A DNA stretch of 64,000 nt, from assembly GCA_035582835.1 (NCBI GenBank), contig JAYKAV010002442.1, positions 2,751,118 through 2,815,117 on the forward strand, read 5' to 3'. The notes below the pieces were generated by a model. The model did no database searches, was not told the origin of the DNA, and was given only the letters and a program-made list of their open reading frames with translations. The DNA comes from Phoebastria nigripes. Lineage: Eukaryota > Chordata > Aves > Procellariiformes > Diomedeidae. This document shows, in pieces, positions 11,106 through 23,100 of the stretch; within the stretch, counting starts at the first letter, position 1; every line of letters starts with the position of its first letter. Both the position numbers and the translations under genes were made by a program.

Positions 11106-13744
11106 CCTATCCCAAATGCCACGTCCCCAGCCATAACACATGATACCTCATTAACCATTTCACTGCCAGGCATCCTCTCACCTCCGCAGGCTGAGCGAGA
11201 GTCCAAGTGTCCTCACACGACATCCATTGACCTTCCTTTTCAGGTCCATGTAGCATCAAATCCCATGGTCCAAACAGGATGCAGCTCCAGCAGGAACCGC
11301 ATGGGAGACCCAGCCCGTAAGACACGGTGGAGGGGCCTGCAGGAAGCCTGACGACCCCCATAACACGTACCACCATTCTCCTCCAGACACGACCCACCTT
11401 CCCAGCCCTCCGCCTTTCCTGGCTCCTCCAAAGAGCAGAGGGCTGGCTCCCGCATCCGCCTAATTCCACCGTGATAAATTACCACCGGATGGGACAAAAG
11501 TAGAAACTGCTTTGAGCATGGGGTATTTTAAGCTGCTTATGGGGTTTTTTATTTTTTCAAGTTTCCTTATTTGTTTCCTTTCTTGCTCCTGGTATGATAA
11601 CAGGAGAGATAGTTGGAAAGTCCCTGTTGTTTATCTAAAAAGTCTAGGGAAAAATACAAAGTGCAACTAGCCACAAAAACTGTACAGGTCTTGAGGTTAT
11701 TTTTATTTTCATTTGTGGCTTCTTAAAACCAGTGACCTCACTTTCTTTGCCACAGAATTAGGCAAAAAATTCTGGACAAAACAGCACATTCTCAAATAAA
11801 ACCCTTTTGGCCTTCATGTGTGGCTCCCAACTACGCAATCTATGGGTGGCAAGGTGCAGTATTTTTAATGGGCCTTTCAAACCAAATCAAAGCATCTTAG
11901 AAGGAGCTGTAACTTGTTACAGCTCTGGTTCTCTTTCAGAAGGACTATGGTAGAGGGCAGGGATGACTTGGTTTTGCAATAAACCGTACACACAGTGAAC
12001 ACANAGGAATGAATTTCAAAAGGTTAAATAATTCTCATGCAGAAAGTCAACTCTCTTTTGACATTAAGAGACTCCTTTATTCAGGGCAGTCCCTACATCA
12101 AGGGCTGCCAAAAGCCAGGTAGATATAACGGGAAGGATCTGTCCATAAATGCCCAGCTCTCATACACTCCCAAAGCATCTGCTCCTGGCCACTGTCAAGA
12201 GGAGTTTACTGTATCAGAAATGATCCATCCAATTTGGCAGTTCTTATTTTTCTTACAGGCACGGAAAGCCAGGCATACAACTGACTTCAAGAGAAATGGG
12301 CCCACTTGGCTACATATCAATGTTCACCCAGTGGTGCATCAGCTCTTTGAGACAGGGACCTTCTGTCCTGTGTCCGTACACTACACAGCACAGAGGGATG
12401 CTCAGCCACAAGAACTCCCACAGCCTCTGCATATGTCCAGGTGTATGAAACTTAACTGCAGGATAAGCTTTACCCTACACCAACTTCACACAAACCCCGA
12501 TTTGCCACAAAACGAAAATACCTCTTTTGCCCTTGCATAGGAGACTGAATGCACAAAGAAGTTTGACCTCGGTGTACCTACTTCAACAGTCTTCAGGCTT
12601 CTACTGTCTTCAGGTAATTCCCTTTGGCATCTCCCCTCTCCTTTAACTGTTTGCATCAGTTGCCTACTCACTGCATTTGCCCTTGTAGCACATCCCCAGA
12701 GACAGAAACACTCCTGCCACTCTGCACTAGCAAAGACACAGACACCTGATGTCATTTGTAGGTGGTCAAACACCTGCATTCAAAATCTATGCCTCCACAC
12801 ACAGAAAATAATCCTGGAAAAAAACCAAACAGGCCATAAGAACAATTACACCCTCTCCCTCTGGACTGGGGACACAGACACTCCCATTCCCACCACTTCT
12901 TCCCCAAATGANCCTTCTGGATTTTTCTTTTAAGAACCCTGAGTTTCTAAGACATCCACAGAAACCACAACTTCCAGATCCAGGTTTTCGTGGCAAGAAT
13001 CACACTGTGCCACCAAGCCGGAGGTAGCAAATGCTGCTGTGTCTGCACATGGACAACACCCCCCAGAGAACAGGCAGCGAAGCCAACCCTGAACCATCAG
13101 ACCATCGTTCTTCCCAGCAAGCTGCCAAGGGAGCCCTCCAGCAACATAAATTTTGGGGTGCCCTTGCTCTGTGGTCAGCCCCAGCCAAAGACATCTTATC
13201 ACTGGCCATTTCCCCATGCGGCACAAATTCATGTCCCTATCATTAAAGAGACACATGGTTTATTTACTCATTACCATATCCAGCTGTTGGCTTTCCTTCT
13301 CCCCATATTTCAGGGTAAATAGTGATTTGACATAAATAATACCCCATTCAGCTACGGCCTGAAAGATATTGTAAATATAAAAAAAAGTCTTCAGCTCCAA
13401 TAGCTCTTTTCAAGTGCTCGGTCCAAACCCTACTTAGTATGGGAGTGGAGGGAGGTTGGGAAAGAGAAAACCCAANGCCATTACTTAAATAGCCCCATTA
13501 AAAATGAGCACAGAGTGAATTACAGCTTTATTAAACAGATGACTTTACATCAGGAATGATGAATCATAATGTTTCTTTTCAGGATTACAATGGTATACGA
13601 CCTCTTCAGCTGTAATCATTTGCCTCCTATTCCAAGCCACCATCAGGTGTGCTGGTCCCTCTCCNCATCACATTAACACAGCACTGGGGACCCACGGGCA
13701 CCTATTTCTCAATGGCTCACAAACTGCCATGGCTTGCTGCTGCA
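11106..13744. other. No gene recognised, unique DNA
   Basis: Contains the 11904-11925 inverted repeat. The 167-codon plus frame at 12037-12540 starts without context and has no recognisable domain. Ns lie at 12004, 12912, 13476 and 13665. Confidence 0.68.
11904..11925. repeat. Perfect 10-bp inverted repeat with 2-nt centre
   Basis: GAGCTGTAAC at 11904-11913 and its exact complement GTTACAGCTC at 11916-11925 flank TT. It could fold as a hairpin in single-stranded DNA or RNA, or act as a dyad binding site. Confidence 0.9.
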
Positions 13745-13763
13745 GGGAAGGGGAGGGAGGGGG
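13745..13763 (+). other. Compact G-quadruplex motif
   Basis: Four G tracts (3, 4, 3 and 5 Gs) are separated by loops of AA, A and A. Tracts of at least three with loops of one or two bases are among the most stable intramolecular quadruplex patterns. Confidence 0.85.
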
Positions 13764-15199
13764 ACAATCCCACCGGAAAGTCTGGAGGGGATCCTGTTTT
13801 TTGTTCCCAGCCCTAGATAGGCAGGGAAGGGCTGGATGCCTCCCCAGGGAAGCACAGGGGGTTTCTCCNGGTTTCCAGGGAGGAAGGTGTCTGGAGTCTC
13901 AGGCTCACCCTCTTGCCTTGGTTTCTCCTGTGTCAGAGGAGCTGAGCAGGGTGAAGCAACAAGCCAGGGGCCGAGCTCACAGAGGTCACTGATCCCCCCA
14001 CCCATCTGCACCTCTCAGTTTACCTCCCAGCAAGCTCACGGACGGATCCGTGAGCAGAGCTCATACGCCCCGGCTTCCTCCACACCGCCGGCTCTCTCTC
14101 TCTGGCCCCGTGCTCCCATGCATCCAACAGCCCAGCCNTCCTGCCACCGCGGCCTCAGCCAGCTTCTCCTGAGGCTGCGCTGGGGCAGAGGGACAAAAGC
14201 ACGGATACACGCAGAGCTCCAAAGCCTCAGGAGAGGAATCTGTGGTGGGAACCAGATTGCGGGGTTGTGTGTCTCGAGGCTTTTAACATCCAATTTCCTT
14301 CCATCACGAGGGCTGCACTGGGGCATGTAGTTGGGATTTCAATAATAATAGAAGTATGGGAGGTTGCATAGTGCAAGACGACTGGGACAACGCAGGGTAC
14401 AGCAAAAGGCTGTCAGATAAAGGACTCCAGACTGCAGCAAGACATAACCCTCTGGTACATGTACTGCTCTGCTGGTTTACCCACCAGAAAAGCAGATCCC
14501 CACTCCCAAAACACAACACATCGATTTAGCTGTTTGCTGGCTCTGTCCTTTGCAGAGCTCTTCATAAACTCCTTCAATCCACCCCCGTCTCTTCCCCTGT
14601 GTGTTTAAATCCACATCACCTCCAAGGCAGGTCACGCATACGGATCAGAAAGAGCAGCCCCTCTGAAGACAGACTCCCCTCCCTGTGTTGGTGTTTGCAG
14701 GATTGACGGAGGCACCGTTAGGAGACCACCCAGGGCTCTCAGTCCCCGCAGCCCAGCAGGCAACGCCGTGGCCCAAAACCACCACGTGAAATGTTTCCCA
14801 CATTTTGTTCCTCTCGTCCTTCTCCCAAGGTTTGCCTGCCACCTATAAATAACCAGGAGAGCGTGACATCCAAACTCCCAGATAAAGCAGTGCCGTGCCA
14901 CAGCCCCGCACAAGCCAACGGCTTCTATTTTTACATCTTTGGTGAGAACCACGTGTCAGCTATCGACAACACACAAAAAAAAGCCCCAGCACTCGGATCC
15001 CCACTCCCCCTTCACCTTCTGCTCAGGCAGACCTCAGACAAGCGCCCGGCAGCCCCATCTGCTCGTCACCTGCTAGCATTTGGGTAGCAGATACGTCAAA
15101 CTCCCGGCTCACGTTTTCACACGTAGGAGTTTGCTGTCTGAGTGATGAGGCTGTCTGTGCTCCCATTGTGCTTTGCCATCCAGAAGGTTTTTTCGGAGC
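13764..15199. other. No gene recognised, GC-rich unique DNA
   Basis: GC-rich with scattered CpGs around 14030-14190 and the 14034-14055 hairpin. Open frames on both strands overlap each other. Ns lie at 13869 and 14138. Confidence 0.68.
14034..14055. repeat. Perfect 9-bp hairpin with CGGA loop
   Basis: GCTCACGGA at 14034-14042 and TCCGTGAGC at 14047-14055 are exact complements around a 4-base loop. The stem is GC-rich with a CpG in each arm. Confidence 0.88.
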
Positions 15200-15325
15200 C
15201 TTTATAAAATACTGCATGCCAGTAGCTCTTATGTAAGTTATCAACCTCCTTGCCCCCATTTTACAGACTGGGAAACTGAGATGCAGAAAGCAGAGATACC
15301 CGTGACCTCCTGTGTCCCCAACCCT
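15200..15325 (-). repeat. Probable ancient MIR/L2-like relic
   Basis: CCATTTTACAG followed by GGGAAACTGAG (15256-15280) is a near-consensus reverse-complement MIR/L2 core. Sequence before it (CTTATGTAAGTTATCAACCTC) occupies the place of the family's 'TACTATTATTATCCCC' region. This is the clearest of the ancient relics in the window. Confidence 0.52.
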
Positions 15326-15408
15326 CTAGTCCTCTGCCCTGCAGGAACCCCCTCCTCTTTCTCCGAGATGTTCCTCTGTCCATGCATCTTCACAACTGTA
15401 GCTGCCTC

Positions 15409-15450
15409 AAAAAAAAAAAAACACAAAACACAAACCACCAACCTCCAACA
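15409..15450. repeat. Poly(A) run and A/C-rich tract
   Basis: A13 at 15409-15421 is followed by CACAAAACACAAACC-type DNA, the same A-then-A/C texture as at 4455-4535. Confidence 0.88.
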
Positions 15451-18400
15451 ATAAAAACCTGCCAAGGGAAGTTGAGCTCTGGCTTTGGCCCTTGGTGGTG
15501 GAAAGGTCAAGGGTCTCTCAGTAAGCCTGTTCACACTGTGGGAGGCCAGGGGCCAGGACTCCTCACCTGCCCTGGCAACAGCAGGTCCCCTTCAGTCCTC
15601 CCCAAACAGTCATTTGCACCTCTCTTCCCCTAGGTCTGGGTTTGTCCTCTCACCCCCACCACAAAATGCAGAGTCCTACAAAAACCGAGGGCACNTCCCT
15701 AGAAAAGAGTCATTAATGTCATGAGGGATCAAGCAATTGAGGTCTCAGCTGTGATTCCTCCTCCGGGTGGGCGGCAGCATCTACAGAGATCTGTGACTAA
15801 GCATAATGAAAAAAATAAATCCTAAAAACTAGGAAACTGGTAAGTGGACAACTTGAATTCAGCTTTTACACATCAAAATCGACAATAACAATCATTTCTC
15901 TTTCCACTGCAATTGTCGCAACAGCATTGACTCTAATCTTAAGGAAAAAAAAAACCATCCACCCTAGATTTCACTCTAGAAGTGAGTCAGCTCTCAAACC
16001 TCAGCTAGAAAGAAAGGCACTTGCTAGGATGGATGTGGGAAAATAGAGGGTTAGATTCACCAGGCTCCTCTTGGGTCATGCTAAAATTACTACGATTTAA
16101 GTTAATGAATAGATTTCCTTTTGTTCCAGCTCAGCTTCATTCTGCAGCGTTACAGCCCTTATCCCAAGCTGGAAGCAAGCTCTATTCAGATAAAACAAAG
16201 CCCAGCTTCCCTTTAGCATTACCACCAAGACTTCTTCATAATAATATTTATAAAATAGCTATTAAGATGGGAGGGGATAGTAAAACCACATCTGTAAAAG
16301 TCAGGCACTTGGGTTATAAAATACCAGGAATTAAATCTGCCCTGCAACACAAATTGCCTTCCCACCCACGTGTTTGCTTGTTTCAAAGCGTCTTTAATGG
16401 CAGGGCCACATCCTGCTTGCTCCTCAGGACCTCTGACTCACCCAGGCTGGGGACTGAGCAAAGGGGTCCCCCGAGGCTCTGCTGCTGCATCTCCTGGCAC
16501 CTCTTACCGCACTGGGCCCCAGTCTCTGCTTAGACCTGTTTGGCACTAATTGCAGGGGCCATTTGGATAAGGGCACATCCATTTGGATAGCCCCCACCTC
16601 TCTACAGAGCAGGGAGGCTCAACCACGCGTTGCTTTGAGCTCCCCAGGGCAAAGAGGGAGACAGTGATAGAGGTCACAGCAGAACCACAGGTGACTAGGA
16701 CAATGGGATTTGCTCCTTGGCAGGCTCGGTTTGGCACCATCTGTGCTTCTTCCAGGGAGCAGGAAAGCATTTTTGTGCAGCCTTTGGCAAGAGCAGTTTT
16801 CCAGGGACAATCTCATAGGCGGCATGTTCTGCTCCCTTATCCCTTGCTGCTGCAGTCTGCTGGGACAGCTCAACCCCTAAAGCAGATCTGAACTCTGATG
16901 TCTTCCCATCCTTGCCTTACATACCCACCATCACCAGGAAACCGATAGCAGAGAGGAAAAGGCAGGCTACCTGGCTGCTCTGGATCGCTGTGAAGCATTA
17001 GCCTCTCAGGAGTTATTAGTAGCCCAGGCAAGAAGCTAACAAAGTGGAGACTTCCCCCAAAAGGTTAACTTGCTGGAACCAAGCATCAGTGCAACCACCA
17101 GGACAGCTAGAGGGGAAAAAAGCCCACAGGCAGGCAGCTGGCCAGCCGGCTTGCTGCCAGGCACTTGAGATCACCACACAGAGATGAGGCTAACGCACAA
17201 GACCAAGGGGCCAGGCTGCGACAGGTGACAGGTTGTACCTTCAGAAGTCCTGGAGATCTGCACACCCAGTGAGAGACAGGGCCACAGCAGCACTGCCGAT
17301 CCAAAAGTTTTCAGAGCGTTTTCCAACTCTGCAAGACCCTGATTATCCCAAACCGAGGAGTATCATTTCACTGCAGCCAGCCTCAGTGCTCAGCATATCT
17401 GGTGTCCAGCATAACCTCAGCTGTGGAGTTCACCCAGCGATGATTACATCGAGCCCCAAAGAGCTTGTCACATTGGGAACACACTGAATCAGGTTGCAAG
17501 AACCAGCAAGCCAATGACCTGGGAGGGAGGACTACCTACATTTGAAGTCTCCAGCTGCAATAACTTTTTGCTGACTTTTTTCAGCATCTTGATGGTGAGG
17601 AAGGGATGAGAAAGGAGATTTGTGAGAACAGGAAGAACCACTGTATGTATCCAGGCTGACACCCCACATAACACCAGCCAGAGCATTTCAGCTCTAACCC
17701 CTGCGTTGCGCCAAGCGTTGACACTAATAGGACAACAGCTGAGCAATTAAAAGGAGAGTAGAGACAACGAGATATCAAGTCAAAAAGGCTCATAGACAAG
17801 AGACAGAAAGACCTAATTTCTGCTTGTTTGCTTTGGTGAGTGGAATATTGTCAGACAGATACCATGCTCAGGAAAAACTACGTTTCTGTGTCACCACCAA
17901 TTAGTGCCTCTGCCTTAAGAGACCGGAATCCTCCTGCCTTTTTGCTGGACCGGGTTTTTCACATGGACCTTATAGAAAGCATGTCAGAGCTTGGAGTGCA
18001 TAGCACCCCTCTGCACAGAGAAGTGGCTGAAACTAGCAGCTGGCCCTGCACTAACTCCCATTTAAAGACTGTTCACAAACTGTGGGAAATGAGAATTTAC
18101 AGTCTCTTCACTAGGGATAGAGGCATGGGGAAACACAGAGGAGAGCCTCCGAATCAGGAGGCAAACAGCAACTCACTGAGGTCTTGTTTACACACTTCCC
18201 CAGCAGAGTTAACAACCAGTACAGTGTGGGAGTGGTTGTACTGGTTTTGGGGCCCCAGATATAACTATTCTGAAATCTCTGCACATGGGATTATACATCC
18301 CCAGCTCTGCAGGTTCAGGGCAGCCTTGAGGACTCTGGCTGGCGAGAAAGAGCCCACTCCAGCCAGGCAGGACTAATGCCCCTAACATAGTCATCCTCCT

Positions 18401-19689
18401 CCAGTGCCTGTGACCCACTCTCCTAACAAAGCCCTCCAAGGTCTCACGGGAAAGTCACAGCAAAAAGCCACTGGCAGGACTGAAGACAAGGTCAGGAAGG
18501 AAAAGCAAGGGCGGGGGGGGCAGCCAGTAAGCACGGACAGACTGGAAAGCCGGACATCAAACCTGGTGTATGGCAGCAATTGAGAGAGGAAGAAAACCAG
18601 GACCGGAGGCTGTGTGTCCAATCATTGCTTTCAGTAGATTAAAAATGTAAATTCCCCATGTACTAGCCTGCCTTGGAGATATCGAGAGTAACAGGCAATT
18701 AGGAGTAATGAAGTAGCAATGACAGCAGCAACAGGCAAAGATCTCTGGGAAAGAAGAGGGTTTGGGCGATAGGTGCAATTCTCCCTCTCTCTGAAGAGTG
18801 CGTGGGAAGGGGTGTCTGGTCCTGCTCTCTGTTTACTTCTCCACCAGTTTAATGCTTCCTATCAAGTAGTGGTCGTATCACATTTAATCTGGGTTAATAG
18901 GATTGCTGGCACGCTCAAGGGAGACGTTGCTGGGAAGAGGCACAGGCAATGTGACCCACGGGACTCGGAAAGCCACAGGCACAGGCAGCTCTAGAGCCAG
19001 ACGTGTGCTTTGCAGCTGGATCCTCGGGGCGCTAATAAAGGTTGATCATACACTGTATGCCCTTCCCCAGTAGGGCGTTAACAGTCTCCCTTTGCTACCC
19101 AGCTATGCATTTCCATGGGACTAGCAGGAGCTTAATCCCTCTGAGATCATGATCCATCACTGCCAGGGAAAAACTGCAGTCAAACAGCTCTAAAAAAAAA
19201 AATCCAAAAAAATAAATGGGAAGGTGAAGTAATTGCCAAGCACAATGGTAGAAACGTCACCATCTTGGAAAACCAGGCTAGAAAGACAATTCGGCATACC
19301 CTAGTCCCTCTTGCGCAATGCAGCAACGTCATGAGCAGCACCAGAGCTGAGCTACCTCGGAAATACCTGAAAGTCATCCACTGCCCTGTGCTCTGCAAAG
19401 ACAGCCTGCGATGGAGTAACACCGCATAGACGTCCCATGTGGACACTTGCACCCCCACCCAGGAAGTTTAAATGGAGAAGAAACATAAGATTTAGACAAC
19501 ACTAGCCTAAGCAAGAGAAGGAAAATGCTAGGAAACATCAGAAACCTGAAAAAAGTGCTGGGGACAAAAACCCACACAAACCTGGAAAATATGGGGCGAG
19601 GGAAATCTGAGAAATAAGAGATATGGAAGGGCTGGTGAAAAGGAGATGGAGCTACGTGGAAGTGACTGGGTTATAGGCAATCTTACATC
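15451..19689. other. No gene recognised, unique DNA
   Basis: Long unique stretch. Frames at 16021-16533 and 17840-18376 (170-178 codons, plus) have no recognisable domain. One N lies at 15695, after which the sequence is free of Ns until 34524. Confidence 0.68.
16559..16589. repeat. Short direct repeat, 20-bp period
   Basis: CCATTTGGATA occurs exactly at 16559-16569 and 16579-16589. Confidence 0.8.
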
Positions 19690-20180
19690 AGTTTATGAAA
19701 ATATCCCATTAATCTTCATAGCGCAATCTTAATTGCAAAATCTTTCATCAGCCTTGTTATTTGTGCACCTGTCACTGGAGACACTCGGAGTTGTTTTGTT
19801 GTCATTTCTCACACTAATTAGAGGGGCTTGGGGTGGTTTGTGGGGTGAGATGGGGAGGGGGGCTGTTGTTTTTTTAATTGTCCTCGAGCACAGCTCAGCT
19901 TTACGGTAACATTGCCAATTAGGGTCCTGCCCTACACGGGGCTTGTAGGCCTGCTAGGCACATTACAGAGGACTAGAGGGGTTGTTTTAATTAAATACCC
20001 CCAGACTAGTAGGAAAATATTTAGAGCAATTTAACAATCTGCTGCAGAGCTGTTAAGACTCCAATATATCTGCTTAATGTTCATTTGGGTATTTAATAAT
20101 CTCCCTACCTTATCTAATCCTGTTTAAATTTAAAGAGATGCATCTAAGCTGGTGAAGTAGCTAGTGCTTATTAACAGCCG
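19690..20180. promoter_or_regulatory. Candidate enhancer-like AT-rich block
   Basis: Homeodomain-type words are dense: CATTAATC near 19708, TAATTA at 19815-19820, CCAATTAGG near 19915, the palindrome TTTAATTAAA at 19986-19995, and several TTTAATA or TTAAATTTAAA words to 20140. It has no repeats and no open frame of note. The texture is typical of deeply conserved non-coding elements near developmental genes, but that is inference. Confidence 0.3.
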
Positions 20181-23100
20181 CTGGTTATTAAAACATATTT
20201 GAGATGTCATCACCAGCGAGCCATCCCAGTAGCAGGCAGGAGACTTGGTGCCTGCAGATATATTTCTTAACTGGGGCTGCCCAGGGACAAGACCCAGTGC
20301 TTTCATCACAAGCTCTGCTGTCATCACACCGGTACCCTTAGTTTCCAACCTGCTTCATCTGTCTGTGGAAAGGAAGGTGGTGGCCTTACTGTGTAATTAG
20401 TCAAAGCTACAGGTTATTTATTTTTAAGGATGTTTTCCAGGACTTCAGCTACTCAGACTGGGGCATTTTTAAAGAACTGGATGTTTTGTTTTCTCAGGTT
20501 AATGGAAGTTGTATTTTGTTTTGCCCAGCCAGTTCTTCACAACTCTATGAGGTCCACAGAAAATCATTTGCCTGAGGATAGCCTACAAGGCCAGAAAGAT
20601 TTTATTTTGCAAGGTTTTAGTCCAGCTATCCTTACATATTGGTATGTTTCTAGGCTGGACGTCCTGTTCTTGGTAGTCTCCGAACCTCAATTAGATGCAC
20701 TGCCATTTCCCACAGGTTGCCTTGGCCGCCTCTCCTCCATTCTCTCCAAAACAGGTAGCTCCAGCACACTCCGAAGTGGTGCCACTCAAAACTGCAATCA
20801 CGGCAGGTCCCAAAATATTGCTATCACAGACAAGAAGAGGTTGTTATAGAACACACAACTGTCAACTTGAACAACTTATACAAAGGGAGAGTCAAGCCAA
20901 CAATTTAAGTGTGAAATGGCCTCCAGGCAAAGCAAAGAGTTTTCCTAGCACATTGAGGACACAAACAGTAAGTTGGTCTTAAATCCTATGAAACTAAACA
21001 GCCTAGACTGTTTCACAAGCACTAACCTACCCAACTTTAAAGTACCTTCACTGCTGAAGCTAGAAAATAGCAGCTGTCTATTTAAAGAGAGGGGAAGACT
21101 CTGCCAGGCAATTTAAAACCAGAAAACGCATCTGGGAGAAATCTCCTTGCCCAGTTGAACAAAAACACACTGTTCTCAAGAGCTAAGGCCACAATGCCCT
21201 GAAGACTTGATGTCAGCATCCTCAGCTGGGCGAAGTTCCCCATCCACCTTGTTCAAGCAAGAGTATCTCAGGTTCTTACCATGAAGGGCTGATTTTCTTC
21301 ATAAATCTGGTGTTCTGGTTTTGGCCAACTTGTTTTGAGACAGAAATGGACCATTTGGAGAGAGCAAGGCCAGAGGTGACACATCTGTCACGCATTGCAC
21401 AGGAACACTGCCATCCCAGTTGGTCCTCGTTGATCTAAGAGCAGCTTTCAAACAGCTTGCTAGAAATGGGAAGGGAAAGGTTTTTTCAGCCACATCCACC
21501 ACAGAAGATAAACAACAGGCTAAAAATTGAGGCAATGAAGATCAAGTCAGACCTGGGGGCGGGCAGAAGCCAACACACTTTCTATGCTTGTTAGAAGCCC
21601 TGGAAGAGGTTGAGCAATCTCTATCCCCAAGGGTCTTTAAAAACAGATTAGTCCAGAAACAACACAGGTAGAGAGTTGATCTTACCTTGGGGCAGGGAGA
21701 CGGACTCACACAACCTTGGCAAGGTCCTTCTGATGCCTCTTCTTCTGTGGCGCTATGCTGTAGCACAAGCAACACTGAGCCCTACCCCATCCCCTCTTTG
21801 CCCTACTGCAAGGGACTGGTTATGGTACCAGTCAGAGGAGCCCGTACTCCAGAAATAAGCTAAAACCAGGGACAGATTGTCCATAAACACAGTCCAGCAG
21901 AAGCAGTGTTCTGGCCTGCAAGGCTTGTTGGTCTCACGTGAAAAAAGCTGACCCATTTCATATACCCAGCAGAACACCCCAAACCCAAGCCCTCCTCCAC
22001 AAGTGAAACCCACAGTCCCCACTCCAGATTTGGATGACAGAGATGACCAGAGGGGAGCAAACAGAGCAGATATTTTTATTTGTTTGTTCTTTGTTCCTCC
22101 TCTCTCAGACACTGGTGTCATTTAGGATTTTTTGTGGCAGAGACACATCAGCACAGTGACGGATCCTGTCTGGTCCCATCAGCACCGACGCGTCGTGTCC
22201 CCAGAGTAACGCGAGAGGACTGCCGTTCCTGCAGGGAAGGCTGCTCAGCGGGAGGTGTCAGCCTGGGAAACACAACAATTGTTTCTCTCCCATCGGTTCG
22301 GTGGCACTTGGAAACTTTCAGGGTGGGGGGAGAAGGCTGAGTCTGAACCCAGAGGTGTGCCAAGGACTTGCACCGAAGGACAGGGAGCAGACTTCACACC
22401 CAGGCATCGTCGCAATGCCAGTCGCCCACCGTGTCAAGGGAAAAGAAACAAGTATACTTCAAGTGGCTGTTTCCTACCAGACATGCCCTGTGGGGTAAGG
22501 AAAGGGACTTCCGAGCCCTCCTCCCATTAGCTGACACTTCCCACTGCACTCCCTCGTCACCTCTGTCTGCAGAGCTGCAGCCACAAATCATCGGTTTATT
22601 TAGACTCTTAAAAAAAAAAATAAAAGGATGCAACCGTTTACAATGTGATTTCCTTAATTCTCAATAAAGGATCCTATTTGCTTCCTCCTCCGTAAGTCAC
22701 CTCTGTTTAGCAGTGTGGTAGCAGGCCAAAGGGATGGTGTGAGTTAACACTCCAGTGCCCTCTAGCAAACACAGGGCTTCACATCCTCTTTCACAAGAGG
22801 ATCAGAGGACTTCAAATTCTCTGTGGCCATGTGGAGAAAAGCCTGGTGGAGATTGGCCATGCTGTTTTGCCTGCCAGTCACAGGGATCCAAGGTGCAGAA
22901 AGAGTAAGCTATGTGCCAGACACACGCACAAGCTGAAGAGCACCAGCTCTCTGGAGACCCAGGCACCAGATCACCTATGCTCAACACCCTGAAGATCCCA
23001 GCTGGGGCTGGAGGTATAATTTTATATAACACATGGGGAAAACTGCCTGCAAAAACCAGTCTCTGCATTTGGCTTACTGGGAGAAGAACTGGGTTCTGGG

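Noticed and set aside
12037..12540. 167-codon plus-strand frame
   Set aside because: No recognisable domain and no gene context.
17840..18376. 178-codon plus-strand frame
   Set aside because: Single uninterrupted frame without homology or gene context; consistent with chance.
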